The notes under the pieces are model-generated. The model was not told where the DNA came from. It saw only the letters and a list, made by a program, of their open reading frames with translations, and made no database searches. This document shows positions 54,501-63,888 of a DNA stretch of 64,000 bases, one piece after another. The DNA comes from Candidatus Rifleibacteriota bacterium. Lineage in GTDB: Bacteria > Muiribacteriota > Ozemobacteria > Ozemobacterales > Ozemobacteraceae. Every line of letters starts with the position of its first letter. The stretch's first letter is position 1. Where the stretch lies: contig CAJOND010000010.1 in the NCBI GenBank assembly GCA_905236675.1, forward strand, positions 36,723 to 100,722, in the 5' to 3' direction. The translations under genes and the position numbers were made by a program.

Positions 54501-54657
54501 GTGCCGGTTCTGCACCTATTTGTTCGTAGGCTTTTCTAATTTGAGGACTCTTTAGAAAAGTTTCCTTGAAATTCATCAAAGCTTTTTTGCCTGTACCACC
54601 AAGACCAACTATTAAAGCAGGATTTAAAGCTATTCTGTTTTCAAAATTAACACTCAT
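51532..54657 (-). CDS. Tubulin/FtsZ-superfamily large protein (Tubulin_2 type)
   Basis: 1041 residues. The N-terminus has a Rossmann-type start ALIVGLGGTGKKALMNF (14-30), a DTDIF acidic strand end (63-67), and VVGSMCGGSGAGMFMDMAYL (188-207), where the GG(S/T)GxG loop takes the place of the tubulin GGGTGSG signature. This is the order of the prokaryotic tubulin-like family known as Tubulin_2, not of FtsZ, being three times longer and lacking the FtsZ C-terminal tail. The middle (about 500-680) contains charged coiled coil, and the C-terminal 400 residues are unrecognised. It probably binds GTP and may polymerise (inference). GGGAG lies 12 bases before the ATG. It is a single gene with its own terminator. 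Confidence 0.8.
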   Translation of the reverse strand: MSVNFENRIALNPALIVGLGGTGKKALMNFKETFLKSPQIRKAYEQIGAEPALPDFIDLLCIDTDIFDASKSEKDEEEKSVKLTESEYHQINIQNAGQITNNLDTDTYNYLYEWFPQKLKSYIGQISQGAHQFRFTGRFGIFVDIQKIFSLLKSKISKIMARGNVNQDDIIVPLTNKQGQILTPEFYVVGSMCGGSGAGMFMDMAYLLKMAYYQLSGGKGKPSIIGIELTPEAFTQIAIDPNVNSTGRLEGNGYAALAETYYFMNKEKFPPTQSAKDIISQDRRNKFMVNYGPIGKSNDTNTFGTIAEEPPFDQCYLLGTSNMDDIPTYYAIASELIFTKLATQLRQAQNSMLDNASQILGQMNSDLEGKQLKCFSSAGFKSFYYPLDIIRSLYTYKLAMDVTYWLKLSVDRILLDSMVQDFAENNPSVIDLTPEGLLALSKEIINRKDYWDNPKYHSVKIKKQQQGEADFDFILRQIDELNNDRVKKDDIRAAVRVKFEEAAKKAGECLRDKCIEIVNNPDLGAQVSIDFLLAFEKYLTRYPKNQMANKVTDIRSKLDKEKREYVEESNRLKDKLGGILGFFRKVKSKIFVEEIKKDRDSLLKESKEAIDMEYEMFCLTCVEDFLKYLNVQAQNIRKKLEVFNFRLNQISKDGNLERAYEDCLEKIKPYSKVQKFIRTYIFEEKDIEPFYKYLLGDLTNNDIEGDFLVKLNLKKNWEKYTEHETNTIEEDIVKYCNEIICRRLFGGIEDFIHWKDSVKAGFKKSLVESLMNQATPLVTLNDRGNNQPQRMNIVTLGIADENSQLAEEIKDSLRKGDIGVSIAPTRNPYEISLLQTLHGIAPYNLSSIAQWHTLYRKNNAKINCHAVLNNDAYPILWASYSLIPAKKLEEHYMVYLLLRYELMADEKSGKHGIEFNPELVQFELWYQQDKPQPMGRTLIELFDYLTNNTMGLYLIRSVYSEYWKALPFPKQCEFVRRYLPFIAAKVKRIEDAIEQEIKKNHEVRASSDELLSIKRGILKILQDYNDQFNTILSQRQTTTLA

Positions 54658-54928
54658 TTTTTAAACGCTCCCAAAATATGACTATTTAAAAAGCTAGTAT
54701 AACAATTTTATTATTTTCTAGCAATTTCTATTTTAGAAATCAAGGGAAAACAGATTAAAAAATTTTGTAATTTTCTAATTCGTTCTTTGCTTTCGTTAAT
54801 ATTTAAACGCTGATAGTTGTAAAACAAATTTATCTTTTCTTTACATATTAATATTAAATCTTTTTTAACTTCTTCCATTTTGATTAATTTTTTGGTACTC
54901 TTTTCTTGATAAATTTGGAGGCTATAAT

Positions 54929-57900
54929 ATGAACGAATCAGAAAATAATCAAACTACTGCCGTAAGTGAAAGTAAAGAAACTCAAGAAGTAGAGAAAGAA
55001 GTAGTTAAAGAAGAAGCAAAAGAAGCAAAAGTAGAAACCAATAAAAAACCTCGTAAAAAAAGAGGTTGGCTTTTCTATTTAAAAGTATTTTCTGTTTTCT
55101 GTTTGTTAATTCTATTATCTTTTGCAATAGCTATTTTCTGGTTTTTAAATCGATTAACTAATGATAGTAATTTTGAAAAATTAGTTAATCAAAAAGTCAG
55201 TGAAGCAACTAATATGAAAGTCGAATTTGAAAAAATCACTGTTAGTTTTCCTTCGTTAGAACTAAGAAACATTCATATAGCTACTGATTCGGCAAGTATG
55301 ACATTAGATTCATATATCGCTTCTGTAAAGGTTAGACCTGATTTTATTCAGGCTTTAAAAGGAAATATTGTTATTGATTATTTAGGTATAGCTTCTTCTT
55401 CTACTTTGCTAAAAATGAAAGCTATAAAAAGTACAGACGTGGCAGTAAAGGAAGCTAAGACAAGCAGTAGTAGCATGGATTTAAGCAGCATTACATTCCC
55501 TTTCAAAAGTGTTGACATAAGCCAGGTTGCTTTAAATTATATTGATGAAGCTTCCAATACTTATAATATTAAGCTTAACCGGGCAAGTCTTTCTCATTCA
55601 TTAGTTTCTTCTGCTCTTCCTTATGAAATTGACGGCGAATGGGTAAGTAAAGCTTCGTTAAATGCGAAAGGCGATTTATATTGGCCAACAAAAGTGCTTT
55701 CTGACGTTAATGTTAAAGTTCTTGATATTAATGAAGTAAAAAAATATATTCCTGAAGAATATAAAGGTTATTTAAGTTCAATTACTGGTTCTAGTGCAAG
55801 AGCCTCTTTAGATTACAGTATTGCTCAGAACTCTTTAGAAGTTAAAAGTTGTGATTTATCTGTAGAACCACTGGCTAATGTGTCTGCCACAGCTAATATT
55901 CCACAGATGTCACCATTAAGACTTCAGGCTTCAGCAACTCTTTCACCTATCGAAGTTGGTAATGTCTGGCCCATTGTCAAAGGTTTTGTTCCTGCAGAAT
56001 ATGGTTTAAATCTAAGCAAAGGTTCCATAGGTGGTGAATTTGGAGTTAAATTAGATGGCGATAAACCAATAGAATTAGCTGCAGTTGTTAAACCACAAAA
56101 AGTTGAAGTAGCCACTAAATATGTTACTGATAATATAATAATTCAAAAAGGGAATGTTACTTATGATGGTAATAATGTTTTAGCCTCTGAATTTGAAGTA
56201 GGACTTTCAGATTCTGTAGTTAAGCTTAATTCTTTAAAGATTTCCCTTAGTGATTTGTCTTTGAATTCTGTTTTTGGCATAAATATTGGAATTGAAGGCC
56301 TTTTGAAAAACTTAAAAAATTATCTTAGCGATTCAATGAATAATTTTGCTATAACAGGAAACATTACTGCTGATGGAAACGTTAATGGTAAGTTATCTGA
56401 TCTTGCTTCAATAAAGGTAAATGGCAATGTTGTTTCAAAACTTATCAGTCTTACAGAAAAAAAGACTAAGGCAAAAGGAACTGTAGAAAATTTGAATGTA
56501 AGGCTTAATTCTGTTGGAGCTGAAACAGGAACAATAACTGTTGAAAGTTTACAGGCTAATGCAACTGGAGCGAACCTTAAAGTGAATGGTACAATTAAAA
56601 ACCAGAAGGATATTGGTTTTGATTGTTCTGCTGATGGTTCTATTAACGTAGGCGAGTTTTCTAAGCTGGCTTATGGTTTGTTTAATTTGCCTGTTAAAGA
56701 TGGACAATATAAAGGTCAGCTTGATTTAAATATGAAGCTTGGTGGAACAGTTAATAATCCTAAACCATCAGGAAAGATAGTTGCAAAGAATGTATTTGCA
56801 GATGTTTCGGAATACGGATTGGTAATTAGCAATTTCAACGGTATAGTTACAGCTGACAATGACAAACTTGTTTTAAACAATATAAAAGCTAATGTACTCG
56901 GTGGTGATTTGACCTTTAATGGAAATTTCAAAGATTTTAAAAATATGAAAGTTGAAGCTGTAGCGGACGTGAAAGGAACAGATCTAGCAATGATTCGCAA
57001 ACTTATAGGAATTTATGTTCCAGATATGCCAGCCGAATTAGACTTTAGTGGAAAAGCTGATTTAAATGCAAGTTTGAATGGACCTACTTCTCTACCGAAT
57101 ATAAAAGGTGCTGCTTTAATAAAAGATGCGAGATTTGTTCATCCAGCTGTTTTGAGACCTATAGAAAAAATCAATGGACGTGTAGATTTTGATAACAATG
57201 GTTTGAGTTCCAATAGTCTTACAGCTTACTGGGGAACTTCTAAAGCAAATGTTTCAGGTAGTTTAAAGGATTGGGCAAAATTTATTACCAACTTTAAGTT
57301 CAATGTTGCTCCTTTAGATGTAACAGACGCTGCTGGATTCTTCTTGGATGGAACAGGCTATAACGTTATTGGGGTAGGAAGTGGAACAGGAAGTGTAACT
57401 GGAGCTTTGGAAAAAATAAAAGTTGATTGTTTGGCTACAGTTGATATTGGTACTGTAACTGCTGTAATAACAGAAGGTGGGGATTCTATGAAATTCCCAT
57501 ACCAGAAATTAATAGCTAGAGCAACTTATTATGATAGTGCCCTGGATATTTCTTCTGCATCATTTAAGTTATTTGATGGTGATATTGCTGCTAAAGCTAA
57601 AATTTACCTAGCTACAGAACCAATTAAATTTGATGTTGACGCAAATATCAATCAATTGCAGACACAGGAATTTTTAAAGGTAAATGCTGATAAGAAATAT
57701 GAAAAGACACTTGTTGGCGGTTTAGATGGCAAAGCTAAGTTAACGGGCGATGTTACAGGACTTAATAGTATTAATGGTGATGCTAATCTTGCTATGCCTA
57801 AAGGTTCTTATGATTCTCCAGATGTTATTAAGCAGATTGCTGAAAAATTAAAGAATCCATCTTTGGCTTCTGGAACAATAGAAAATGTTTCCGGAGATTA

Positions 57901-58294
57901 TAAAATTGCTAATGGTAGGATTTCTTCGAATAATACTATGGGCAAGTCAAAAGACAGTACAGTCGTTTATAAAGGCTCAGTAGGGTTAGACACTACTTTG
58001 GATGGTACTCTGGATTTCGTTTTGGGTAAAGAAACTTGCAATAGTAGTAGTTATTTGAAAGATATGTTAGGTAAATCTGATAATCTTAGTTTTTCCTGCA
58101 AAGTTAAAGGAAGTCTTACTTCGCCTAATATTAATCTGCCTTTAGATTCATTAGTTAAACAGAAAGCGAAGAGTGAAATTAATAAATTATTAGGGAAAAA
58201 TGGCTCAGATGGTGAAAAAACTAACAAAGTTGCAGATAAAATCAGTGACGGAGTTTCTAAATTAGGTAAAAGTCTGAAAAAGATTTTTAAGTAA
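54929..58294 (+). CDS. AsmA/TamB-like giant inner-membrane-anchored protein
   Basis: 1121 residues. An acidic/Lys-rich cytoplasmic start, one membrane helix at about 50-72 (FYLKVFSVFCLLILLSFAIA), then a very long beta-rich periplasmic part. It opens with the AsmA-type NQKVSEATNMKVEFEKITVS and LRNIHIA, and continues with AsmA C-terminal-like repeats (NGKLSDLASIKVNG, LGGTVNNPKPSGKIVAKNVF, GLSSNSLTAYWGTSKANVSG). Proteins of this group form groove-like bridges that move phospholipid between the two membranes, which supports a diderm cell. GGAGG lies 5 bases before the ATG. It is divergent from the tubulin-like gene, sharing a 270-base AT-rich region. Confidence 0.85.
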   Translation: MNESENNQTTAVSESKETQEVEKEVVKEEAKEAKVETNKKPRKKRGWLFYLKVFSVFCLLILLSFAIAIFWFLNRLTNDSNFEKLVNQKVSEATNMKVEFEKITVSFPSLELRNIHIATDSASMTLDSYIASVKVRPDFIQALKGNIVIDYLGIASSSTLLKMKAIKSTDVAVKEAKTSSSSMDLSSITFPFKSVDISQVALNYIDEASNTYNIKLNRASLSHSLVSSALPYEIDGEWVSKASLNAKGDLYWPTKVLSDVNVKVLDINEVKKYIPEEYKGYLSSITGSSARASLDYSIAQNSLEVKSCDLSVEPLANVSATANIPQMSPLRLQASATLSPIEVGNVWPIVKGFVPAEYGLNLSKGSIGGEFGVKLDGDKPIELAAVVKPQKVEVATKYVTDNIIIQKGNVTYDGNNVLASEFEVGLSDSVVKLNSLKISLSDLSLNSVFGINIGIEGLLKNLKNYLSDSMNNFAITGNITADGNVNGKLSDLASIKVNGNVVSKLISLTEKKTKAKGTVENLNVRLNSVGAETGTITVESLQANATGANLKVNGTIKNQKDIGFDCSADGSINVGEFSKLAYGLFNLPVKDGQYKGQLDLNMKLGGTVNNPKPSGKIVAKNVFADVSEYGLVISNFNGIVTADNDKLVLNNIKANVLGGDLTFNGNFKDFKNMKVEAVADVKGTDLAMIRKLIGIYVPDMPAELDFSGKADLNASLNGPTSLPNIKGAALIKDARFVHPAVLRPIEKINGRVDFDNNGLSSNSLTAYWGTSKANVSGSLKDWAKFITNFKFNVAPLDVTDAAGFFLDGTGYNVIGVGSGTGSVTGALEKIKVDCLATVDIGTVTAVITEGGDSMKFPYQKLIARATYYDSALDISSASFKLFDGDIAAKAKIYLATEPIKFDVDANINQLQTQEFLKVNADKKYEKTLVGGLDGKAKLTGDVTGLNSINGDANLAMPKGSYDSPDVIKQIAEKLKNPSLASGTIENVSGDYKIANGRISSNNTMGKSKDSTVVYKGSVGLDTTLDGTLDFVLGKETCNSSSYLKDMLGKSDNLSFSCKVKGSLTSPNINLPLDSLVKQKAKSEINKLLGKNGSDGEKTNKVADKISDGVSKLGKSLKKIFK

Positions 58295-58469
58295 GGAGAA
58301 AGATTTAAGATAAAAGATTGAAAGAAAGTTATTATTGTTATAATTATCGTTTTATTTTAAAGTATAAAAGTATAGATTATTTGTATTATTCAAAACTATA
58401 CAGACTTTATATTAACAATAAAAAACAATAACTACCAACTACAATAATAACTATCAATAATCTTACATC

Positions 58470-59594
58470 TTATTTTTTCTTATAGGTTGCATAGATAGAA
58501 GAAGCAGCAATTTTCTGTATCATCCAGTCGGTTTCATTCTTTTCTTTAGAAGTCTTTAAAATCGCATCTATAATCTTGGTTTCATCTTCTTTTTTAACGC
58601 ACATTATAGCATTTTCGAAGTTGTCGACATCATAAGAGTCTTCGTCTTTTAAACTGATACTTCTCATAATGGTCATAGTTGCACCTGCTGCACCGTTGTC
58701 CATTGCTGCATGAATATAATCATCACTATGTTCTACTGGACATATAAAGCTTATCTCTCTATGAGTATAGCTGGTCTTGTGTGGAAGAGAGCCTTCTCCA
58801 TCATTTTCAAAAACTCTTTTTCGCCAAGAAGTGTCTTTTTTTAATTCATCTATTGCGGCTATGATTTGCTCAAAACTTGCAGCATGAGTTTGGGAGCCGA
58901 TTCTGATCTGGGTATCAGCAAGTCCGAATTTAATTGGTGTCTGATACATGAAACCGCCTCCTGGTCTATTAAGCTTCCCTTTTTCTATAAGCAAATTTTG
59001 TAGACCATTAGCATCAAAAGAAGGAACAAGCAAATAGGTTAATTCTTTTTCAGGTGAAATAGTTATTCGTAACAAACCTAATCTGTCTCTAATTCCTGTG
59101 CCTTTTCCCAAACTAACTGTAGGAACACCTGCACTCAGTTTTAAAGCTACTTTTGATATACTGTCTCCACTTCCTGATTGAGATTGAATACCTGTAATCA
59201 AAGTTAAGTCATGTAACAAAGTTACTTTGTTGTGTTGTTCTAAAGTTATTTGAGGCAGAGTTCTATTGCTTAATTCTTGAAGATTTTGAACATATACTGC
59301 TCCACGGCCAGCGGTTCTAAGATCAAGTTTGTCAATTAGGTAGTATACTGTTTTTTCTGCATCTTCAGGTTTGACAATTATACGAATAATATCGGTAGGA
59401 GAGTCTTCTATAGGATCTGACAAACCAATAAAATCAAACAATGTACTTTTAACTCTAAGACGGGCTGTTCTCGCAGATTCCAACATTACAGAAAAAATAC
59501 CAATTGTTTTTAGTAATTCTAAGGCTGTTTTTAATAATCCATGATGGATAACCAAAGTAATTCTGGAAACTTCGATAAAATCTCTACTTTCCAT
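58470..59594 (-). CDS. Protein with three PII (GlnB)-like modules
   Basis: 374 residues. Residues 6-110 look like a PII fold (SRITLVIHHGLLKTALELLK ... EKTVYYLIDKLDLRTAGRGA-VYVQ). Residues 120-235 resemble a second (LTLITG ... LRITISPEKELTYLLVPSF, NGLQNLLIEKGKLNRPGGGF). Residues 275-365 form a third (SFICPVEHSDDYIHAAMDNG-AAGATMTIMRS). PII proteins are normally 112-residue trimers that sense ATP/ADP and 2-oxoglutarate; three copies in one chain could form a trimer-like unit alone. It overlaps the DUF1538 gene by 11 bases and has GAGGAGG before the ATG, so it very likely regulates that membrane protein. The fold call is from pattern and is moderately sure. Confidence 0.75.
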   Translation of the reverse strand: MESRDFIEVSRITLVIHHGLLKTALELLKTIGIFSVMLESARTARLRVKSTLFDFIGLSDPIEDSPTDIIRIIVKPEDAEKTVYYLIDKLDLRTAGRGAVYVQNLQELSNRTLPQITLEQHNKVTLLHDLTLITGIQSQSGSGDSISKVALKLSAGVPTVSLGKGTGIRDRLGLLRITISPEKELTYLLVPSFDANGLQNLLIEKGKLNRPGGGFMYQTPIKFGLADTQIRIGSQTHAASFEQIIAAIDELKKDTSWRKRVFENDGEGSLPHKTSYTHREISFICPVEHSDDYIHAAMDNGAAGATMTIMRSISLKDEDSYDVDNFENAIMCVKKEDETKIIDAILKTSKEKNETDWMIQKIAASSIYATYKKK

Positions 59595-61743
59595 CTTTAG
59601 CCTCCTCTGTAGCGTTTAAATGGCTATTCTGTCTTCTTCTGATTCTGATTCCAAAGGCTAACATTGTTAAAATTGGGAATAAAGAAGCCATGGAAACAAT
59701 ACCGAAACCATCAATAACATTAAGGCCGCCACCGATGCCTAATCCCATAGCGAGAACAAGTGGAACCGTTATAGGACCAGTTGTGACTCCACCTGAATCC
59801 CAGGCTAGACTTGTAAATTCTTCGTCACTATAATAAGTCAATATTAAAAGAATTAAATAACCAGGTACTAGCAGCCAGCAGGCAGGAATATCTAATATTA
59901 AACGGCATACTCCTATTAAAAGACCTATTCCTACACCAAAAGAAACAGTACCTACAACCTTTGAACGTTTAACTGTTCCAACTGTTATTTCTTCGATGGT
60001 TATTCCTAATGCATTCAAAGCTGGTTCTGCAATAGTTGAACCATAACCCATACCAAAAGCAAATAAACAGACTAATGTTATTCCTAATAGTGAAAGTTTT
60101 GCAGTCCAGAGAACTTCTTTTTTTCTAACATATTCGTAATTCCCTGTAGTTTTATCATATCGACTTTCATCAAAAGGAACAGCCTTAATATTATTTGAGT
60201 CGTCAACGACATAAAAATACTTATTAAGTTGTCCTCTATTGTTATAAGCTGAAACCATTGTATCTTTATTAAAATTCTTAAAAATAAAGCGGCCAGTTTC
60301 TTGAGCTTCTGTTTTGTATACCATCGGCAGAGTTCTTCCTATTTGATCACCAAGGGAAGAAAGGCCGAGCTGGATTCCTGTGGTTAGTATTGCCATACCT
60401 ACCAATGAAAGGCTAATACCAAGAATTGATTCATCAGCTTTTTTCAGTTTATCTCTCAACAGAATTACCAATACTAATAATAGCAGTAAAACTAGAGGTA
60501 TTACTGCAAAAATAGCTTGAATAGCTTCCTTTTTGAAAACAGATAACAGTCCATCATTTGAAGATATATTATTAGAATTAGTAGTTTTTTCATTAGTGGG
60601 TTGAGTATTTAATTTTTTTTGAGAGTCTTTTAAAGATTGTTTTTCTTCAATTTTTTCAGCTAATCTTTCTGAAATAATCTTCTTTTCTTCTTCATTAGCT
60701 TTACTGTTCATCCAATCATATACAGATAAATTACCTAATAGCTTTTTAGAGGTTTCTCGGTCATTTACTAAAGATAAAATAGCATTTTTATATTTTTCTA
60801 AATCTCCGTAATAAGAAATTCTTGCTGCAGATGAGCCTCGTTGAAAAGCTATTGCTTTAACAGCGTCTTCACTCCCGAGCATCTCGATAGCTTTGGGTCT
60901 ATAACTATCAGAAAAGAATTCTATTTCTGTTCTAGGCTTTGGTGTTGATGTGTTTAAATATAAAGCAACGACAAAAACACCTAATACAGGGAAAAGTGAA
61001 GCTAATGTAACTACACCTAGCCCTGAAGCTGCTTCAGAATTTTTCTTACCGCTTGCTTTACTGATACCTATACCCATAGCTAGGACTAATGGAACCGTTA
61101 CAGGCCCAGTTGTTACACCACCTGTATCCCAGGCAAGATTGATAATATATTTTAAATTTTCATCAAAGCTAAAATAACAAGAAATCACTAATAATATAGG
61201 AACTAGAACATAAATAAATGGCTTTAAACCAATTCCAAAGTAGAATCTAGCCATACCACAGGCTACAGCAACACCTACACCTGCTCCTACTGCCCAAACC
61301 AGCATATTGGTTTCTAATTCCAAAAATCTATACAAGAGTGGGGTAGCCCATGGAGTTACGCCTTCACCTGCTAATCTGAGAGTTGAAATAGATGGTTCTG
61401 CCAGTGTGGCTCCAAAACCAAGCAAAAGACCAAATAGCATTATCACATAGATGTTTGTCTTTTGAGGTAGCTGTACACCTACTCTGTCACCTAAGGGCAT
61501 CAAACCAAGGAAAAGGCCCTCTAAAAACATAGCAAGACCTAGGACTACCATACCAACACCTAATGCTACCTGTAATGCATTTTCTGGTGGTGATTGCAAT
61601 ACTATAAGTTTAAAAGCGACGAGATAAATAATAATAAATGCAACTGCTTTGATTTGTTCCTTCAACTTGTTCTTTATATAGTTCCAAATCATTGGCAATG
61701 CCACTTTTAGTGGAAAATGCATCTTTTTTCTAGCTGTTGCCAT
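59584..61743 (-). CDS. Double DUF1538 membrane protein (putative PII-regulated transporter)
   Basis: The protein has 719 residues. There are two homologous membrane halves (about 20-265 and 410-705). Each has a G-x-T-L/I-AEP motif (GFGATLAEPSISTLRL; GYGSTIAEPALNALGI) and an almost identical signature (LAWDTGGVTTGPVTVPLVLA; LAWDSGGVTTGPITVPLVLA). A hydrophilic loop of about 140 residues lies between them. The repeat form and signature are those of DUF1538, a membrane family often encoded next to PII proteins (recalled). This suggests a transporter, with unknown substrate. GGAG lies 6 bases before the ATG. Confidence 0.85.
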   Translation of the reverse strand: MATARKKMHFPLKVALPMIWNYIKNKLKEQIKAVAFIIIYLVAFKLIVLQSPPENALQVALGVGMVVLGLAMFLEGLFLGLMPLGDRVGVQLPQKTNIYVIMLFGLLLGFGATLAEPSISTLRLAGEGVTPWATPLLYRFLELETNMLVWAVGAGVGVAVACGMARFYFGIGLKPFIYVLVPILLVISCYFSFDENLKYIINLAWDTGGVTTGPVTVPLVLAMGIGISKASGKKNSEAASGLGVVTLASLFPVLGVFVVALYLNTSTPKPRTEIEFFSDSYRPKAIEMLGSEDAVKAIAFQRGSSAARISYYGDLEKYKNAILSLVNDRETSKKLLGNLSVYDWMNSKANEEEKKIISERLAEKIEEKQSLKDSQKKLNTQPTNEKTTNSNNISSNDGLLSVFKKEAIQAIFAVIPLVLLLLLVLVILLRDKLKKADESILGISLSLVGMAILTTGIQLGLSSLGDQIGRTLPMVYKTEAQETGRFIFKNFNKDTMVSAYNNRGQLNKYFYVVDDSNNIKAVPFDESRYDKTTGNYEYVRKKEVLWTAKLSLLGITLVCLFAFGMGYGSTIAEPALNALGITIEEITVGTVKRSKVVGTVSFGVGIGLLIGVCRLILDIPACWLLVPGYLILLILTYYSDEEFTSLAWDSGGVTTGPITVPLVLAMGLGIGGGLNVIDGFGIVSMASLFPILTMLAFGIRIRRRQNSHLNATEEAKDGK

Positions 61744-61939
61744 TATTTACTCCAAATATGTTACAAAAAATAAGTTCCTAAATTATTTAAAATTCATAAT
61801 AAAAGATTGTTTGTTATAAATCAAATATTCTTTTATTTATGGTTCCCGTTTCATCCACCCTATGCACTTCTCTATTCTCTACTAAAACTTTCAACTCACA
61901 AAAAGCCGTTATAATTATTATTGAGATATCACTTCTTAT

Positions 61940-61975
61940 AAAAAAAGCTCGTCATTGTAATGACGAGCTTTTTAG
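61940..61975 (-). terminator. Terminator after the broken SH3 gene
   Basis: AAAGCTCGTCATT pairs with AATGACGAGCTTT around two bases, with A and T runs on each side. It could work in both directions. Confidence 0.9.
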
Positions 61976-61987
61976 TTTAATTACAAA

Positions 61988-62527
61988 TTAGTTTGCTAGG
62001 TCTTCCCCGAGAAATTCTATAGATACGCATTTGCCTTTTTTCATGGTTATTCTAATGCCCTTTGTGTAATGATCTCTTAAATCATGCCATCTGTAAACGC
62101 CATCATTCTTGAATACCATTTCGAAAGGTTTTTCCCAATCTTGACCGGCTCTTTCTTCTAAGTCTATTCGTTCTTTGGTTTCATCAAAAGGATGCCACTT
62201 TATGCTGGCTAATTTAGCAGACAAAGCTTTTAATTCTTCGACATTTCCACCAACTTTGAAGCCTAAGAAATCGACAACAGGTTTGGTTATTACAAGTTTA
62301 ACAAATATATCTTCAGATAAAACTGGTGGAGCTGGTTCTTCTTCAGGTTCTTCTTCATCTTCTTCGTCTGGATCTTTTTCTTCAGATTCAGATGGTTCAT
62401 CATCAAAAGTTCCTGTATCATAAGCCATCTGATATTCTATGCCATCCCACTTTTGGTCTTTAAGCATATAGGTCCCAATATATCTTTCTTCTTTTACATT
62501 AGAAGGATTACCTAATCTCAAAGGCAT
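61988..62527 (-). pseudogene. C-terminal fragment of broken exported SH3-type gene
   Basis: 179 residues. It contains an acidic Asp/Glu/Pro linker (about 45-70) and a C-terminal domain ending GKCVSIEFLGEDLAN. Its frame is open upstream of its first ATG to about 62690 and there encodes KNKIIYISEFKK, VTTSEGAEGWVNGKSI and FDYISEMPLRLG, the second half of a bacterial SH3 domain. It is joined to the next fragment by one extra A. Confidence 0.7.
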
Positions 62528-62679
62528 TTCAGAAATATAATCAAAAGTTGCTCCAACTCTAGAAAAAGCACTAAAATTATGAGCGTCTGGAGTAATGGAT
62601 TTGCCGTTTACCCAACCTTCGGCACCTTCTGAAGTTGTTACTTTAACCCACGTATCTTTGTCGACTTTCTTAAATTCGC

Positions 62680-63246
62680 TTATATAAATAATTTTGTTCT
62701 TAGATAATTTGTTTTTGCTGTGCCATTAACAGGTTTATCTAAAACATTTACATTATCTTCCAAGCAGGCACCTTTTGTGAACAAACCTTCTGGAATACTT
62801 GGAGAAACAAATTGTTTGAAATCTTCAAAGTGAGGTAATCCTTTATATATATCGTCTCCTTTTCCACAAAGAGCACTAAGTTTGCCATTTTCAAAAAAGA
62901 AATCTAAAGCGATAACATTATCTGTTTCAGGCATACTAAAGCTAAAATTGGCAGCTTTTATAACATCATAAGATAATTTTCCTCCAAATTTCTGGAAGAA
63001 TTTTTCTTTTTCCATACTGAAAATCTTTTCGCCAACAAGAGCATTTACCATTTCTGGATCAGAAATAAGAGCATAGTTTACTCCTCTTCCAGAACTGCGG
63101 TCATCTGAATCGCAAGTTATATGTATAACCGCATCTTTTTTACCATACACTTCAATATTATGATTCCAATCAGCATTTGCATCATATGGTCTTTTTAAAT
63201 TGACTTTAGTCCATTTGCTGGAATCATACTTATCAATTGTATCCAT
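62680..63246 (-). pseudogene. Middle fragment of broken exported SH3-type gene
   Basis: The frame is open well upstream of its first ATG (63246), to about 63420, and encodes KYTLYSEKTKFSTKYYIDQE and LDSFILCVNFLNNIDKFAMD. It ends in NVLDKPVNGTAK, the first half of an SH3-type repeat, then runs into a stop. Adding one A to the A5 tract at about 62716-62720 restores the frame into the next fragment. Confidence 0.7.
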
Positions 63247-63296
63247 AGCAAACTTATCAATGTTATTTAAGAAATTAACACAAAGTATGAAAGAGT

Positions 63297-63518
63297 CTAA
63301 CTTTTGATCTTCTCCACTATTCCAGGTTTCAACTCCGTTTTCAGTTTCCTGGTCAATATAATATTTAGTGCTGAATTTTGTCTTTTCGCTATATAAAGTA
63401 TATTTTGAATCACCGACTTTTTTGTCTCTAAAACTTTTTTATTATCAGCTTTAGAGGCATTTAATGGGAAGAGCATAAACAACAAAACCAAAGCAATCAT
63501 TAAACGATTTTTACACAT
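63297..63518 (-). pseudogene. N-terminal fragment of broken exported SH3-type gene
   Basis: ATG 63518 is preceded by GAGGAA. The product starts with signal peptide MCKNRLMIALVLLFMLFPLN, cut near SKA. After LETKK the frame becomes nonsense; adding one A to the A6 tract at about 63417-63422 restores KKVGDSKYTLYSEKT and joins the middle fragment. Together the three frames give one exported protein of about 510 residues. Confidence 0.7.
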
Positions 63519-63685
63519 TTATAGTTCCTCATTTGAATATTTTTATTACTAAGTATTCTTTATACAATAAAAAGCAATATTTTTCTTTTATTATTGAAAG
63601 GATCTACAGGCAAACGCAAACTTTTTTCATTTTTAATGCATCTTTCATATCAAATGGTAATTATTTAAATATCCCCTTTTTCATA

Positions 63686-63821
63686 ACCGCCAAGGATGGC
63701 GGTATACAAGCGAGCAACAGGAGGTTAGCGAGTCGTAAAGGGGAAAGATTGCGTTAGCAATCTTAGCCACAGGAGGTGGCTATGCAAGCGAGCGACAGGA
63801 GGTCAGCAAGTCGTAAGGGGA
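63686..63821. repeat. Mosaic of intergenic hairpin repeats
   Basis: In order: hairpin ACCGCC...GGCGGT (63687-63704); unit AAGCGAGCAACAGGAGGTTA (within 63705-63744); hairpin AAGATTGC-GTTA-GCAATCTT (63746-63765); hairpin AGCCAC...GTGGCT (63766-63782); and a second diverged copy of the unit (63783-63821). The reverse strand matches the repeats near 10.3 and 47.1 kb. Confidence 0.75.
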
Positions 63822-63888
63822 TTTTTGAGAAATTTATTAAACAGTAAAAAGTAGAGTCCGAAGACTGTTTGGTTACTAAAAATCTCCC

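Noticed and set aside
54658..54928. Small RNA in the AT-rich divergent region between tubulin-like and AsmA-like genes
   Set aside because: No stable hairpin or terminator was seen; it more likely holds two divergent promoters.
63533..63757. 74-residue open frame on +
   Set aside because: It runs into the hairpin repeat mosaic, has no ribosome site and no family pattern.
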